A DNA stretch of 6,504 nt from SHZT01 sp945889655 (GCA_945889655.1 CAMDCH010000158.1:1-6504); one strand, 5' to 3'. Shown: positions 1 to 5,265, counted from the stretch's first letter. Notes: generated by a model from the letters alone, not told the origin. Numbers and translations are program-made.

Positions 1-49
1 AGGCCTTGATGGCCTGGGCGATAGCGGCGGCATGGGCGGCTTCGGTCAT
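1..49 (-). CDS. N-terminal fragment of an unidentified protein
   Basis: An ATG on the minus strand opens a frame that stays open to the window edge and reads MTEAAHAAAIAQAIKA (16 residues). This is an alanine-rich, probably helical start with no signal peptide. It begins 31 bases downstream of the diguanylate cyclase stop codon on the same strand, so it is probably the next gene of that row. No clear Shine-Dalgarno motif precedes it. The family cannot be recognised from 16 residues; the call rests on the open frame, its position and its plausible composition. Confidence 0.5.
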   Translation of the reverse strand, partial: MTEAAHAAAIAQAIKA

Positions 50-80
50 GAGAAGTTGGGTTGGGGTGCGTGGAACATAG

Positions 81-1223
81 TCAGCCGGCCAGCATCAGGC
101 GGTTGCGGCCGGCGGCCTTGGCCTCGTACAGCGCCTTGTCCGCGGCCTTCACCACGGCCGCCGGCGCGCTCCGGGTTCCGGGCTCCGCAGCGCCGATGGA
201 GATGGTGACCGAGATGTCTTGGCGTTTCGCCGAGCGCCCTCGCCGTGCCGGGTCGGCCTTCCGCGGACGGTCTCGACCGCGGAGCATGAACGTCGTGGCC
301 TCGACATTGGCCCGCAGCGCCTCGAGGTGTGGTTCCGCTTCGGTAACCCCGGCAGGGAAGATCACCGAGAATTCCTCGCCTCCGTAACGGAACGACCGTC
401 CGCCGCCACCGATCGCCGCCAGTCGGTTGGCCACGAGCTTGAGGACCTGGTCGCCCACGTCGTGGCCGTGCCGGTCATTGAACTGCTTGAAGTGATCCAC
501 ATCGACCATCGCGATCGCGTAGCTCCCCCGGACGCCGCCCAGCGCCTGGTTGAAGGCGCGCCGGCCCGGCAGGCCGGTGAGATCGTCGTGAAACGCGAGC
601 GCGTAGGACGATTCCACCATCGCGATCACCAGCGACACGCCCCCGACCGCGAAGATGAGCGTGCGGTTCTGGGAGCTCCCCGCCAAGGCAACGAACGTGG
701 CGACCAGCGTCCAGAAGAGGCCGCGCGCTCCGGCTTCTCCGGTACGGATCGCCTGGAAGGCGGTCGCCACGATACCGGCGGCGAATGCCAGCATCGCGAA
801 CTGCGGGAGACGAAGCCCGTCGAGTTGAGACCACGGAAGGACCGGGAGGGACAGGGTGGCCGAGAGCGATGACGGGGCCGCGGATGCGAGCAGGGCGATG
901 ACCGCTGCCTGGATAGCAAAGAAGACGGCCCATGCGCGCGCGGCGCGCGATGTGACGCTGCCCTCTGGAAGAAACGCCAGCAGCGCGAGGTTGATCGGGA
1001 GTGCCAGCGCGATGAGCTGAGTCATGATTGCGCTGCCACGCGAGACAGCGGTGTTGGCGGCGGCCAAAAGAAGGAGCCCCGCCACCAGCCGTCCCCTGCC
1101 AAACCGCCAGCCGAGGGCGAGCCCTGCTACGAGCACGATGACGGGCAGCACTTGCAGCAGCGGCGCCGTGAAGGACCGCGCGGGACCCCAGGTGAGCAGG
1201 AGGATGCCCGCGAGTACGGCCAC
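81..1223 (-). CDS. Membrane-anchored diguanylate cyclase (GGDEF domain)
   Basis: Makes cyclic di-GMP from two GTP, a second messenger usually controlling biofilm and motility. Numbered from a GTG start at 1223 (380 residues), residues 1-205 hold about eight hydrophobic segments with no recognisable sensor motif, probably a polytopic inner-membrane input region. The GGDEF domain follows: DDLTGLPGRR at 213-222, VDVDHFKQFND from 240 with the metal-binding aspartates, the active-site motif GGEEF at 281-285 and the SIGAA strand at 342-346. A strongly basic insert (about residues 315-335) lies between motif and strand, as in some known cyclases. The inhibitory RxxD motif expected just before GGEEF is absent. 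The open frame runs up to 1355, but its upstream part reads as a His/Arg-rich shadow of the next gene, so the start must lie downstream of about 1268. GTG 1223 is the best candidate but has a cramped ribosome-binding site (GGAAGG immediately upstream); a CTG at 1247 is possible. The domain call is firm, the start is not. Confidence 0.9.
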   Translation of the reverse strand: MAVLAGILLLTWGPARSFTAPLLQVLPVIVLVAGLALGWRFGRGRLVAGLLLLAAANTAVSRGSAIMTQLIALALPINLALLAFLPEGSVTSRAARAWAVFFAIQAAVIALLASAAPSSLSATLSLPVLPWSQLDGLRLPQFAMLAFAAGIVATAFQAIRTGEAGARGLFWTLVATFVALAGSSQNRTLIFAVGGVSLVIAMVESSYALAFHDDLTGLPGRRAFNQALGGVRGSYAIAMVDVDHFKQFNDRHGHDVGDQVLKLVANRLAAIGGGGRSFRYGGEEFSVIFPAGVTEAEPHLEALRANVEATTFMLRGRDRPRKADPARRGRSAKRQDISVTISIGAAEPGTRSAPAAVVKAADKALYEAKAAGRNRLMLAG

Positions 1224-1264
1224 GCCTTCCGGCCATGCTAGCCGCAGGGCAAGGCGAGCCGGGG

Positions 1265-1510
1265 TTATTGCTCGTAGCTCCTGGCGAAGATGGCCGCGAT
1301 GATGCCGATGACGATAAACATGTTGGCGAGGATCCTGGCGTTTTCTTCCCGCCACATCCAGGCGCCCGTCGCAATCACGCCGAGCGCAAACAGGAAGAAA
1401 ACGTTCGCCGCGATGCGCTCGGCGGCATTACGCATCCGCTGTTTCAGCGCGTCCTGGAGCGCCTTCTTCGAGGGCATGAGGCGCCGCGCGGGGCGCTTTG
1501 GCGCCGTCAC
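1265..1510 (-). CDS. Small two-helix membrane protein, function unknown
   Basis: Predicted 81-residue protein. From the internal Met it begins MPSKKALQDALKQRMRN, a basic amphipathic stretch, followed by two hydrophobic segments (VFFLFALGVIATGAWMW and ANMFIVIGIIAAIFA) joined by a short charged loop, so an inner-membrane hairpin is likely. Two starts are possible. The GTG at 1510 overlaps the TGA of the upstream lipoprotein gene (GTGA) and has AGGTGG four bases upstream, which favours it. The ATG at 1477 (70 residues) has no visible ribosome-binding site. The gene ends about 40 bases before the proposed cyclase start, so the two are probably translated from one message. No family is recognised; an accessory role to the neighbouring cyclase cannot be shown from sequence. 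Confidence 0.7.
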   Translation of the reverse strand: MTAPKRPARRLMPSKKALQDALKQRMRNAAERIAANVFFLFALGVIATGAWMWREENARILANMFIVIGIIAAIFARSYEQ

Positions 1511-2079
1511 GGCTCCACCTGCGGCTCGGCCGGCGGGCCCAGCTCGTAGTGATCGTCGGACCAGTAGAGCGGGCGCCAGCGGCCGCAGTTGCCACACTCG
1601 GCCCAGATCACGTCGTTTCCCTCGCGCAGCAGCATCGTGAAGACCGGCTCCCCCGGCTCCACGGCCACGAAGGCCCGCGTCCACCTGGTCGAATCGGCGC
1701 GCGTCATCACGAGCAGGAAACTTCCCTCGGTGCCAACCGTGTCCCGGTAGACCCCGACGCGCACCCGATCCAGGATGTCGTCCCCATTGAAGTCACCGTC
1801 GAACACGAAACCCGTCGAGTCACCCAGGTTGAGCGGGCTCGCGCTGTCGTGCGGGGGCAGCATCGAGACGTCCAGCGGGGTCGCGAGCGACCAGGTCGTA
1901 TCGATTTCCGGCAGCGGAACCGAATCGATCTCCGTCCCGGTGGGAACGAACGACATCGTGGGCCAGAGGGCAGGATCGCGCATCGCGATGCCGATGGAGT
2001 CCACGAAGGTGCCACCGGTCCCGCGCGATTCGCCGTTGCAGGCGAGGAGCGTGACAGCCAGGAAGGCGACCACTCTCAT
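1507..2079 (-). CDS. Putative lipoprotein with a calcium-loop (FG-GAP/VCBS-like) motif
   Basis: Predicted 190-residue protein starting MRVVAFLAVTLLAC, a very short signal peptide with a lipobox ending at Cys14, so it should be lipidated and exported. Residues 94-104 read DGDFNGDDILD, matching the D-x-D-x-N-x-D-x3-D spacing of calcium-binding loops in FG-GAP/VCBS repeats and dockerins; only one such loop is present. A CxxC pair (Cys152, Cys155) lies in an aromatic-rich C-terminal segment (GRWRPLYWSDDHYEL), and the tail is proline-rich. The frame is open further upstream, but that part is a shadow of the VOC gene; ATG 2079 directly precedes the signal peptide and lies 7 bases after the upstream stop. 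No enzymatic function can be assigned. Confidence 0.8.
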   Translation of the reverse strand: MRVVAFLAVTLLACNGESRGTGGTFVDSIGIAMRDPALWPTMSFVPTGTEIDSVPLPEIDTTWSLATPLDVSMLPPHDSASPLNLGDSTGFVFDGDFNGDDILDRVRVGVYRDTVGTEGSFLLVMTRADSTRWTRAFVAVEPGEPVFTMLLREGNDVIWAECGNCGRWRPLYWSDDHYELGPPAEPQVEP

Positions 2080-2086
2080 GTCGGCG

Positions 2087-2617
2087 TCAGGTCTCCGGAT
2101 AGTAGGTCCCGAAGCTCCAGAGCCGGCCTTCGAGGTCGGTCGCGGAGTATTCCCGGGCGCCATACGATGTGTTGTGGAGCTCGCGGACGATCGCGGCGCC
2201 CGCCGCACGGGCTCGCTCGTAGTGCTCCTCGATACGCGGGACGTAGACGTACAGTCCCTGCGGCGCGGTGGACCACGGGTTCTTCGGGTCCGGCTTGCCC
2301 ACCGATCCCAGCATTACCACGCCGGGGCCCAGCTTGAGCTCCGCGTGCGCGATTCCGCCATCAGGTCCGGCCATTTCCATGAGCCCGGTGAAACCGAATG
2401 TGTTCTTGAGCCACGCCAGCGCGGCGGGGCCGTCCTGGTATTTCAGGGCGGGGAAGATGTTGGGTCGGCGAGCCGCTGACACCGCAGAGACCACAGACGC
2501 ACCCGCTGCGAGTCCTCCAAAGAAGAGTGTAACGATGTCAACGGTACGGACGCGGTCGCCCATACCCAGCGCCCCAACGAGCGCTACCGCCGCTGAGAGG
2601 ATGGCCGCCGCAATCAT
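2087..2617 (-). CDS. VOC/glyoxalase-fold protein with two N-terminal membrane helices
   Basis: Predicted 176-residue protein. Residues about 54-173 match the vicinal-oxygen-chelate fold of glyoxalase, bleomycin-resistance and PhnB-like proteins: a YQDGPAALAWLKNTFGF opening, the HAEL strand around residue 81, GLYVYV starting the second half, and DLEGRLWSFGTY at the end. These proteins are usually metal-dependent or ligand-binding; the substrate cannot be inferred. Residues 2-18 and about 28-48 are hydrophobic and should span the membrane, which is unusual for this normally soluble fold. ATG 2617 has AAGG six bases upstream. An alternative TTG at 2659 overlaps the upstream TGA, has GGGAG seven bases before it, and would add 14 basic residues (RPLKKLKKQKRPL) suited to anchoring the first helix on the cytoplasmic side. 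Confidence 0.85.
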   Translation of the reverse strand: MIAAAILSAAVALVGALGMGDRVRTVDIVTLFFGGLAAGASVVSAVSAARRPNIFPALKYQDGPAALAWLKNTFGFTGLMEMAGPDGGIAHAELKLGPGVVMLGSVGKPDPKNPWSTAPQGLYVYVPRIEEHYERARAAGAAIVRELHNTSYGAREYSATDLEGRLWSFGTYYPET

Positions 2618-2631
2618 CAGCGGCCTTTTTT

Positions 2632-2649
2632 GCTTCTTCAGCTTCTTCA
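2632..2649. repeat. 9-bp tandem repeat in the gene junction
   Basis: GCTTCTTCA occurs twice head to tail between two minus-strand genes, and the 10-mer TCAGCGGCCT flanks it on both sides (2617-2626 and 2647-2656). If the TTG start of the VOC gene is used, these bases encode its lysine-rich N-terminus; otherwise they are an untranslated spacer. Slippage-prone, but too short to call more. Confidence 0.5.
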
Positions 2650-2655
2650 GCGGCC

Positions 2656-2889
2656 TCAATCGAGATCTCCCGGGTCGCCGATGATCGCGGTGAGCCAGCG
2701 GGGGAGTTGTCCGGAGCGCGCCGCCAGGATCAGGGTGAGGCCCAGGTAGGCGGCGAGCCCGCCGCCGAGGATTCCGCGGATGCGGACCCAGGCGGTCGCC
2801 TTGAAGAGCAGCGCGAACGCGAGACCGACGCCGCCTCCCAGGAGGAGCATGGCGCCGGCGATTGTCACGAGCAGTCGATAGCGGGGCAT
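2656..2889 (-). CDS. Small two-helix membrane protein, function unknown
   Basis: Predicted 77-residue protein starting MPRYRLLVTIAGAM. Hydrophobic segments lie at about residues 6-29 (glycine-rich, GGGVGLAFALLF) and 41-57 (GILGGGLAAYLGLTLILAA), separated by a short basic loop and followed by a hydrophilic tail ending DPGDLD. It is the first gene of the minus-strand row and faces the RidA gene across a 53-base divergent spacer. No Shine-Dalgarno is visible before the ATG. No family is recognised. Confidence 0.65.
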   Translation of the reverse strand: MPRYRLLVTIAGAMLLLGGGVGLAFALLFKATAWVRIRGILGGGLAAYLGLTLILAARSGQLPRWLTAIIGDPGDLD

Positions 2890-2942
2890 GGGAACAGGAA
2901 AGAATCAAGCGAGCCGAGTCTCGTCTCGCTAGTTTGCCCGGC
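2890..2942. promoter_or_regulatory. Divergent intergenic spacer, presumed promoters both ways
   Basis: This 53-base gap lies between a minus-strand row of genes and the plus-strand RidA gene, so promoters for both should sit in or near it. I see no convincing -35/-10 pair and no ribosome-binding site for either start. The assignment rests on gene geometry alone. Confidence 0.3.
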
Positions 2943-3338
2943 ATGCAAATCATCACGACGCCGAACGCGCCCCGTCCCGCGGGACACTACTCCCAGGCCA
3001 TCGTCCACCAGGGCGTGGTCTATGTCGCTGGCCAGCTCGGCATCGACCCCGCGAACCCGAAGGCACCGGTGGGCACGATCGAGGCCCAGACCGAGCAGGT
3101 CATGCGCAACATCGGCGCGATTCTCGAGGCGTCGGGAAGCGGGCTCGACCACATCCTCCAGATGACGGTCTATGTGTCGGACATCGAGCTGTGGAGTGGG
3201 GTGAACACCGTCTACACGCGCGTCATGGGTGACCACAAGCCCGCGCGCGCGATCGTGCCGGTGAAGGATCTGCACTATGGCTACGGGATCGAGATGCAGG
3301 CGATCGCGGCGGTACGGCAGGGCGGGGTCGCGGGCTGA
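2943..3338 (+). CDS. ridA: RidA family enamine/imine deaminase
   Basis: Cytosolic YjgF/YER057c/UK114-family protein, normally a homotrimer that hydrolyses reactive enamine/imine intermediates released by PLP enzymes such as threonine dehydratase. The 131-residue length is typical. Seen in the sequence: NAP opening at 8-10, YSQAI at 16-20 (Tyr16 in the position of the active-site Tyr17), GQLGIDP at about 30-36, and the C-terminal signature PARAIVPV with Arg102 and IEMQAIA with Glu117. Arg102 and Glu117 have the same 15-residue spacing as Arg105 and Glu120 of E. coli RidA, so this is probably a catalytically active archetypal RidA rather than an Arg-less Rid subfamily. The frame is open from 2862, but ATG 2943 gives the standard N-terminus; there is no clear Shine-Dalgarno. 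It is apparently a single-gene transcript, divergent from the minus-strand row. Confidence 0.93.
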   Translation: MQIITTPNAPRPAGHYSQAIVHQGVVYVAGQLGIDPANPKAPVGTIEAQTEQVMRNIGAILEASGSGLDHILQMTVYVSDIELWSGVNTVYTRVMGDHKPARAIVPVKDLHYGYGIEMQAIAAVRQGGVAG

Positions 3339-3374
3339 GGCGTGATCGTCTTTGGGTCCGCATGCTGAGTGTGA

Positions 3375-3387
3375 GCGTGTAACACGC
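3375..3387. promoter_or_regulatory. 13-bp perfect dyad, possible operator
   Basis: GCGTGT-A-ACACGC is a perfect six-base inverted repeat around one central base. It lies 37 bases after the ridA stop and 72 bases before the next start. A one-base centre cannot form an RNA loop, so a protein-binding site is the more natural reading. No regulator is identified. Confidence 0.3.
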
Positions 3388-3404
3388 CAGAGGCCGCGCC
3401 TTTC

Positions 3405-3428
3405 TGGCAATGCCGGCCAGCATTGCCA
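3405..3428. terminator. Stem-loop between ridA and the exported protein gene
   Basis: TGGCAATGC (3405-3413) and GCATTGCCA (3420-3428) form a perfect 9-bp stem with a 6-base loop, 66 bases after the ridA stop. Only TTTC flanks it on the plus strand, so the U-tract of a classical intrinsic terminator is weak. It could be a weak terminator for ridA or a structure in the leader of the next gene. Confidence 0.4.
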
Positions 3429-3458
3429 TTTCACCGCCCGGGTGAACCTTCATTGCAT

Positions 3459-3683
3459 ATGTGCTATCGCGAACTGTGCATCGCTAGCTTGCTGTGCGTG
3501 GCCGGTCTTCCGGCCGGGGCCCAGGAGGTACCGGGAACCTGGGCCGGCACGTTTACGGTGCCCCGCATCCCGCCCGCTTCCGTCGAGCTAGTATTTCCGG
3601 ACGACTCCGTGCCGCCTGTACTCCGGACCCGGGATGGCACCGAGACGCCACTCTCCACGTTCGGCGCGATGGCAACCAGTTGA
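3459..3683 (+). CDS. Exported protein, signal-peptide half (frame broken)
   Basis: Predicted 74 residues starting MCYRELCIASLLCVAGLPAG, a signal peptide with a probable cleavage after AGA before QEVPGTWAGTF, so the product is exported. The mature part GTWAGTFTVPRIPP..VELVF resembles the opening of a small beta-sheet domain (my inference). The frame stops at TGA 3681-3683. The continuation of a sensible protein (ATLHVRRDGNQLMFKWGG) lies in another frame, so this is very likely the 5' half of one gene together with the next entry. From ATG 3459 to the final stop is 644 bases, one short of a multiple of three. ATG 3459 immediately precedes the signal peptide; a TTG at 3423 is less likely. No Shine-Dalgarno is seen. 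Confidence 0.6.
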   Translation: MCYRELCIASLLCVAGLPAGAQEVPGTWAGTFTVPRIPPASVELVFPDDSVPPVLRTRDGTETPLSTFGAMATS

Positions 3684-4102
3684 TGTTCAAGTGGGGTGGG
3701 CTGGCCTGCTCGCTCAAGGAGACCCGCGAGGGAAGAGAGGGCACGTGCCGCGGCGAGGGCGTCAACGGCCGTCTGACCATCACCCGGCCCACCGATGTTC
3801 GAGCCCTGCAGCACAGCTCCGATGTCGTCACACCTGACGAGCTTGCTGCCACGAACTCCACCAACCTGGAGGGGGCGCTGAGAAAAGTGCGTGGTCTCTG
3901 GTTCCAGGGCCGCAAGGACCTGACCACATCGGCGACGCCTCTTGCCGTTTTCGTCGGCAATCAGTCGCGCGGGGGAATCGAGGCACTCCGGGATATCCTG
4001 GTCGAACGCGTGAAGGAGGTCCGCTATTTCTCTACGCAGGACGCTACAGTGCGCTACGGAACCCGTTACAAGGGCGGGGTCATCCTCGTCACCGAGAAAT
4101 AG
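3683..4102 (+). CDS. TonB-receptor plug-like domain protein (3' half)
   Basis: From the ATG at 3683, which overlaps the previous stop (TGATG), this encodes 139 residues. Residues about 49-139 look like a TonB-dependent receptor plug domain: TPDELAATNSTNLEGALRKV, then PLAVFVGN, then LVERVKEVRYFSTQDATVRYGT, ending GGVILVTEK, which parallels the 'VRYG..GVI.I.TK' end of plug domains. No beta-barrel follows, so it is a stand-alone plug, presumably periplasmic. The same frame is sensible further upstream (from about 3635, DATLHVRRDGNQL), so the true product probably begins at 3459 and crosses a frameshift between about 3600 and 3650. Alternatives are real translational coupling through TGATG, a pseudogene, or a single-base sequence error. 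Without a signal peptide the 3' half alone would be cytosolic, which argues for a single original gene. Confidence 0.65.
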   Translation: MFKWGGLACSLKETREGREGTCRGEGVNGRLTITRPTDVRALQHSSDVVTPDELAATNSTNLEGALRKVRGLWFQGRKDLTTSATPLAVFVGNQSRGGIEALRDILVERVKEVRYFSTQDATVRYGTRYKGGVILVTEK

Positions 4103-4206
4103 CCTGTTTCGACCGCGGCACCTAGAGAGACTAACCCGCTCTGACCGTTCAGCCCTTCCACCACGCCACCGGCTCCGCCGCAGCGATCCGAGCCTTCTCG
4201 GGGTTC

Positions 4207-4220
4207 GACGCGCCCTGAAG
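4207..4220 (+). repeat. 14-bp direct repeat, copy 1
   Basis: GACGCGCCCTGAAG is identical to bases 5266-5279 beyond the toxin gene. Here it forms part of a hairpin with a TGAA loop; the hairpin is degenerate in the other copy. Confidence 0.6.
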
Positions 4221-4301
4221 GGCGGGCTTGAGCCGGCGACACCCGGGCGCGCACCACCCAGCCGCGTGGCTCGGCCTGTCACAGCGTATGTGATTGTAAC
4301 A

Positions 4302-4314
4302 CAAGTGGTTAGTG
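4302..4314 (+). repeat. Left arm of imperfect inverted repeat flanking the toxin-antitoxin pair
   Basis: CAAGTGGTTAGTG matches the reverse complement of 5229-5242 except for one inserted base. The similarity continues less well inward for about nine bases. The bases just after it, GTTAGGT (4314-4320), fit the GTTRRRY core consensus of integron recombination sites, but no full site is evident. Confidence 0.5.
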
Positions 4315-4347
4315 TTAGGTAACGCAGGGGAGAGTGGGGTGGAACTG

Positions 4348-4381
4348 TTGCCGCAAATGCAGTGTATTCGTACATTGTACG
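4348..4381 (+). promoter_or_regulatory. Promoter with overlapping operator dyad of the toxin-antitoxin operon
   Basis: A sigma70-like pair is visible: TTGCCG at 4348-4353 and TACATT at 4371-4376, spacing 17. The -10 lies inside a perfect dyad CGTACA-T-TGTACG (4369-4381). This is what is expected for autorepression, since DUF1778-type antitoxins are ribbon-helix-helix DNA binders that repress their own operon with the toxin. The same dyad recurs in degenerate form at 5416-5428, in the same position relative to a ribosome-binding site and start codon, which supports its function. Confidence 0.55.
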
Positions 4382-4400
4382 GACACCAAGGAGTCCGCTA

Positions 4401-4715
4401 ATGGCCCCCGCCGCTAGAGCGTATACGGATTTGCAAGCCGACGAACGGCAAGAATTTCGTTTGTCCAAGCTCTTGAAGGATCACTTGATCCAGGCTGCTG
4501 CCCTGAAGGGCGAATCGACAGCTCAATACGTGATTGAAGCTGTAGCCGAACGTGTCAGTCGAGATTTGGCAGAGGCCACCACTTGGGATCTGACGGTGCC
4601 TGAACAGAAGCGAGTATTGGTGCTGCTTTCGAATCCGCCTGCTCCCACAGATGTAATGGTTGAGGCGTTGCGGCAGGCAAACGAACTATTCGGGCCCACG
4701 GAAACGAAAAAGTAA
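4401..4715 (+). CDS. DUF1778 (TacA-like) ribbon-helix-helix antitoxin
   Basis: Predicted 104-residue antitoxin of a type II module with a GNAT toxin. Residues about 15-56 form the ribbon-helix-helix: strand ERQEFRLSK, helix LLKDHLIQAAALKG, turn EST, helix AQYVIEAVAERVSRDL. Residues 64-91 carry the conserved DUF1778 tail (LTVPEQKRVLVLLSNPPAPT), which in TacA-type proteins wraps the toxin and blocks acetyl-CoA use. ATG 4401 is chosen because AGGAG ends seven bases before it; the frame extends to a GTG at 4362, but that lies in the operator. It ends 10 bases before the toxin ATG. The three lines counted inside the gene (4441-4620) are 52% G+C, well below the neighbouring genes, suggesting horizontal transfer. 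Confidence 0.9.
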   Translation: MAPAARAYTDLQADERQEFRLSKLLKDHLIQAAALKGESTAQYVIEAVAERVSRDLAEATTWDLTVPEQKRVLVLLSNPPAPTDVMVEALRQANELFGPTETKK

Positions 4716-4725
4716 ATTGGTCGCG

Positions 4726-5223
4726 ATGCCATTCCGCTTCACTGTTCTTGCGCCGACACATGTTGTCGGCGCTTTTTCTTGCGGCAGGGCCGAAATAGAT
4801 GACTACCTGAAGAATCGAGCATCCATCGAGCAGCAGCTAAGCCTGTCCCAGGTATACGTACTGGTGGATGACGACCAAAGAGTGTGGGCCTATGGAACGC
4901 TGTCTCCAGTCACGGTGCAGATCGACGAAGCCCTCCTGAAAACCATAGGGATTCACTCAGCGCCTTATCGAAGCATTGGTGGATACCTCTTGGGACGTAT
5001 GGGAGTCGATCGGACCACGCAATCGAAAGGAATTGGCAGGGCGGTTGTGGCACGGCTTGCTGAAATAGCTGCGCAGCAACGGGGTGTCACGGGCGGCGTG
5101 TTCCTGGCGGTTGACGCAAAGGACGAGGGTCTGGTCGGATGCTATGAGAAACTGGGCTTTCTACGTCTCGCACCTGCACCGAAGAAACGATTGATCCTGC
5201 CGCTGACACATTTTGGTGGATAA
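4726..5223 (+). CDS. GNAT acetyltransferase toxin (TacT-like)
   Basis: Predicted 165-residue GNAT-fold enzyme. TacT-type toxins acetylate the amino group of aminoacyl-tRNA and stop translation; the substrate here is inferred from family and partner. Seen: the typical N-terminal motif FSCGRAEIDDYLKNRA (17-32), a core strand VYVLVDDDQRVWAYGTLS (43-60), the acetyl-CoA pyrophosphate loop QSKGIGRA (99-106), and VFLAVDAKDEGLVGCYEKLGF with the candidate catalytic Tyr140, the same number as the catalytic tyrosine of Salmonella TacT. All key parts are present and the length is normal, so it is probably active. ATG 4726 is 10 bases after the antitoxin stop; a TTG at 4717 is also possible. No strong Shine-Dalgarno is seen, so coupling to antitoxin translation is likely. 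A counted line (4801-4860) is 52% G+C. Confidence 0.9.
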   Translation: MPFRFTVLAPTHVVGAFSCGRAEIDDYLKNRASIEQQLSLSQVYVLVDDDQRVWAYGTLSPVTVQIDEALLKTIGIHSAPYRSIGGYLLGRMGVDRTTQSKGIGRAVVARLAEIAAQQRGVTGGVFLAVDAKDEGLVGCYEKLGFLRLAPAPKKRLILPLTHFGG

Positions 5224-5228
5224 CTATT

Positions 5229-5242
5229 CACTCAACCACTTG
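5229..5242 (-). repeat. Right arm of imperfect inverted repeat flanking the toxin-antitoxin pair
   Basis: CACTCAACCACTTG begins 6 bases after the toxin stop. Its reverse complement matches 4302-4314 with one extra base. Together the arms enclose promoter, antitoxin and toxin, as the ends of a transferable unit would. Confidence 0.5.
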
Positions 5243-5265
5243 CTAGGACCTAGCGCCTCCGGGAT

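Larger units (their letters stand above)
4103..4347. other. Intergenic segment upstream of the toxin-antitoxin module
   Basis: No credible gene is present. It holds a small hairpin (CGCCC-TGAA-GGGCG, 4211-4224), the left arm of an inverted repeat bounding the toxin-antitoxin module (4302-4314), and two short blocks repeated downstream of that module: CCGTTCAGCCCTTC (4145-4158) and GACGCGCCCTGAAG (4207-4220). Composition changes within it: GC-rich up to about 4275, then AT-richer from about 4281, which may mark the edge of the acquired unit. Confidence 0.5.

Noticed and set aside
1498..2337. Plus-strand open frame of 279 codons opposite the lipoprotein and VOC genes
   Set aside because: Arg/His/Pro-rich composition typical of a shadow frame; the minus strand carries a signal peptide and recognisable domains over the same bases.
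2618..2655. Alternative frame encoding EAAEEAEEAKKAA through the tandem repeat, as a frameshifted tail of the 77-residue membrane protein
   Set aside because: It runs into an implausible Gly/Arg-rich sequence opposing the VOC N-terminus, and the existing stop gives a natural C-terminus.
3628..3634. CCCGGGA heptamer as a programmed -1 frameshift site in the split plug-domain gene
   Set aside because: It fits XXXYYYZ by sequence but is not in register with the upstream reading frame (codons there are ACC CGG GAT).
4160..4270. tRNA-like pieces: GGTTCGA at 4202-4208 and a minus-strand translation reminiscent of tRNA antisense
   Set aside because: No acceptor stem, anticodon arm or CCA end could be assembled on either strand.
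4129..4320. Possible integron attC site between the plug-domain gene and the antitoxin (GACTAAC at the left, GTTAGGT at the right), and a left-half attC-like stretch after the toxin stop (AACTATTCACTCAACC)
   Set aside because: The left core does not fit RYYYAAC, the inner arms are not complementary, the span is about 190 bases, and no GTTRRRY core follows the right-hand stretch. An attC covariance-model search would decide.
3464..4468. Long minus-strand open frame of 334 codons across the plug-domain gene and intergenic region
   Set aside because: It is Arg/Ser/Gly-rich without domain features, spans unrelated features and is explained by high G+C on the strand opposite real genes.
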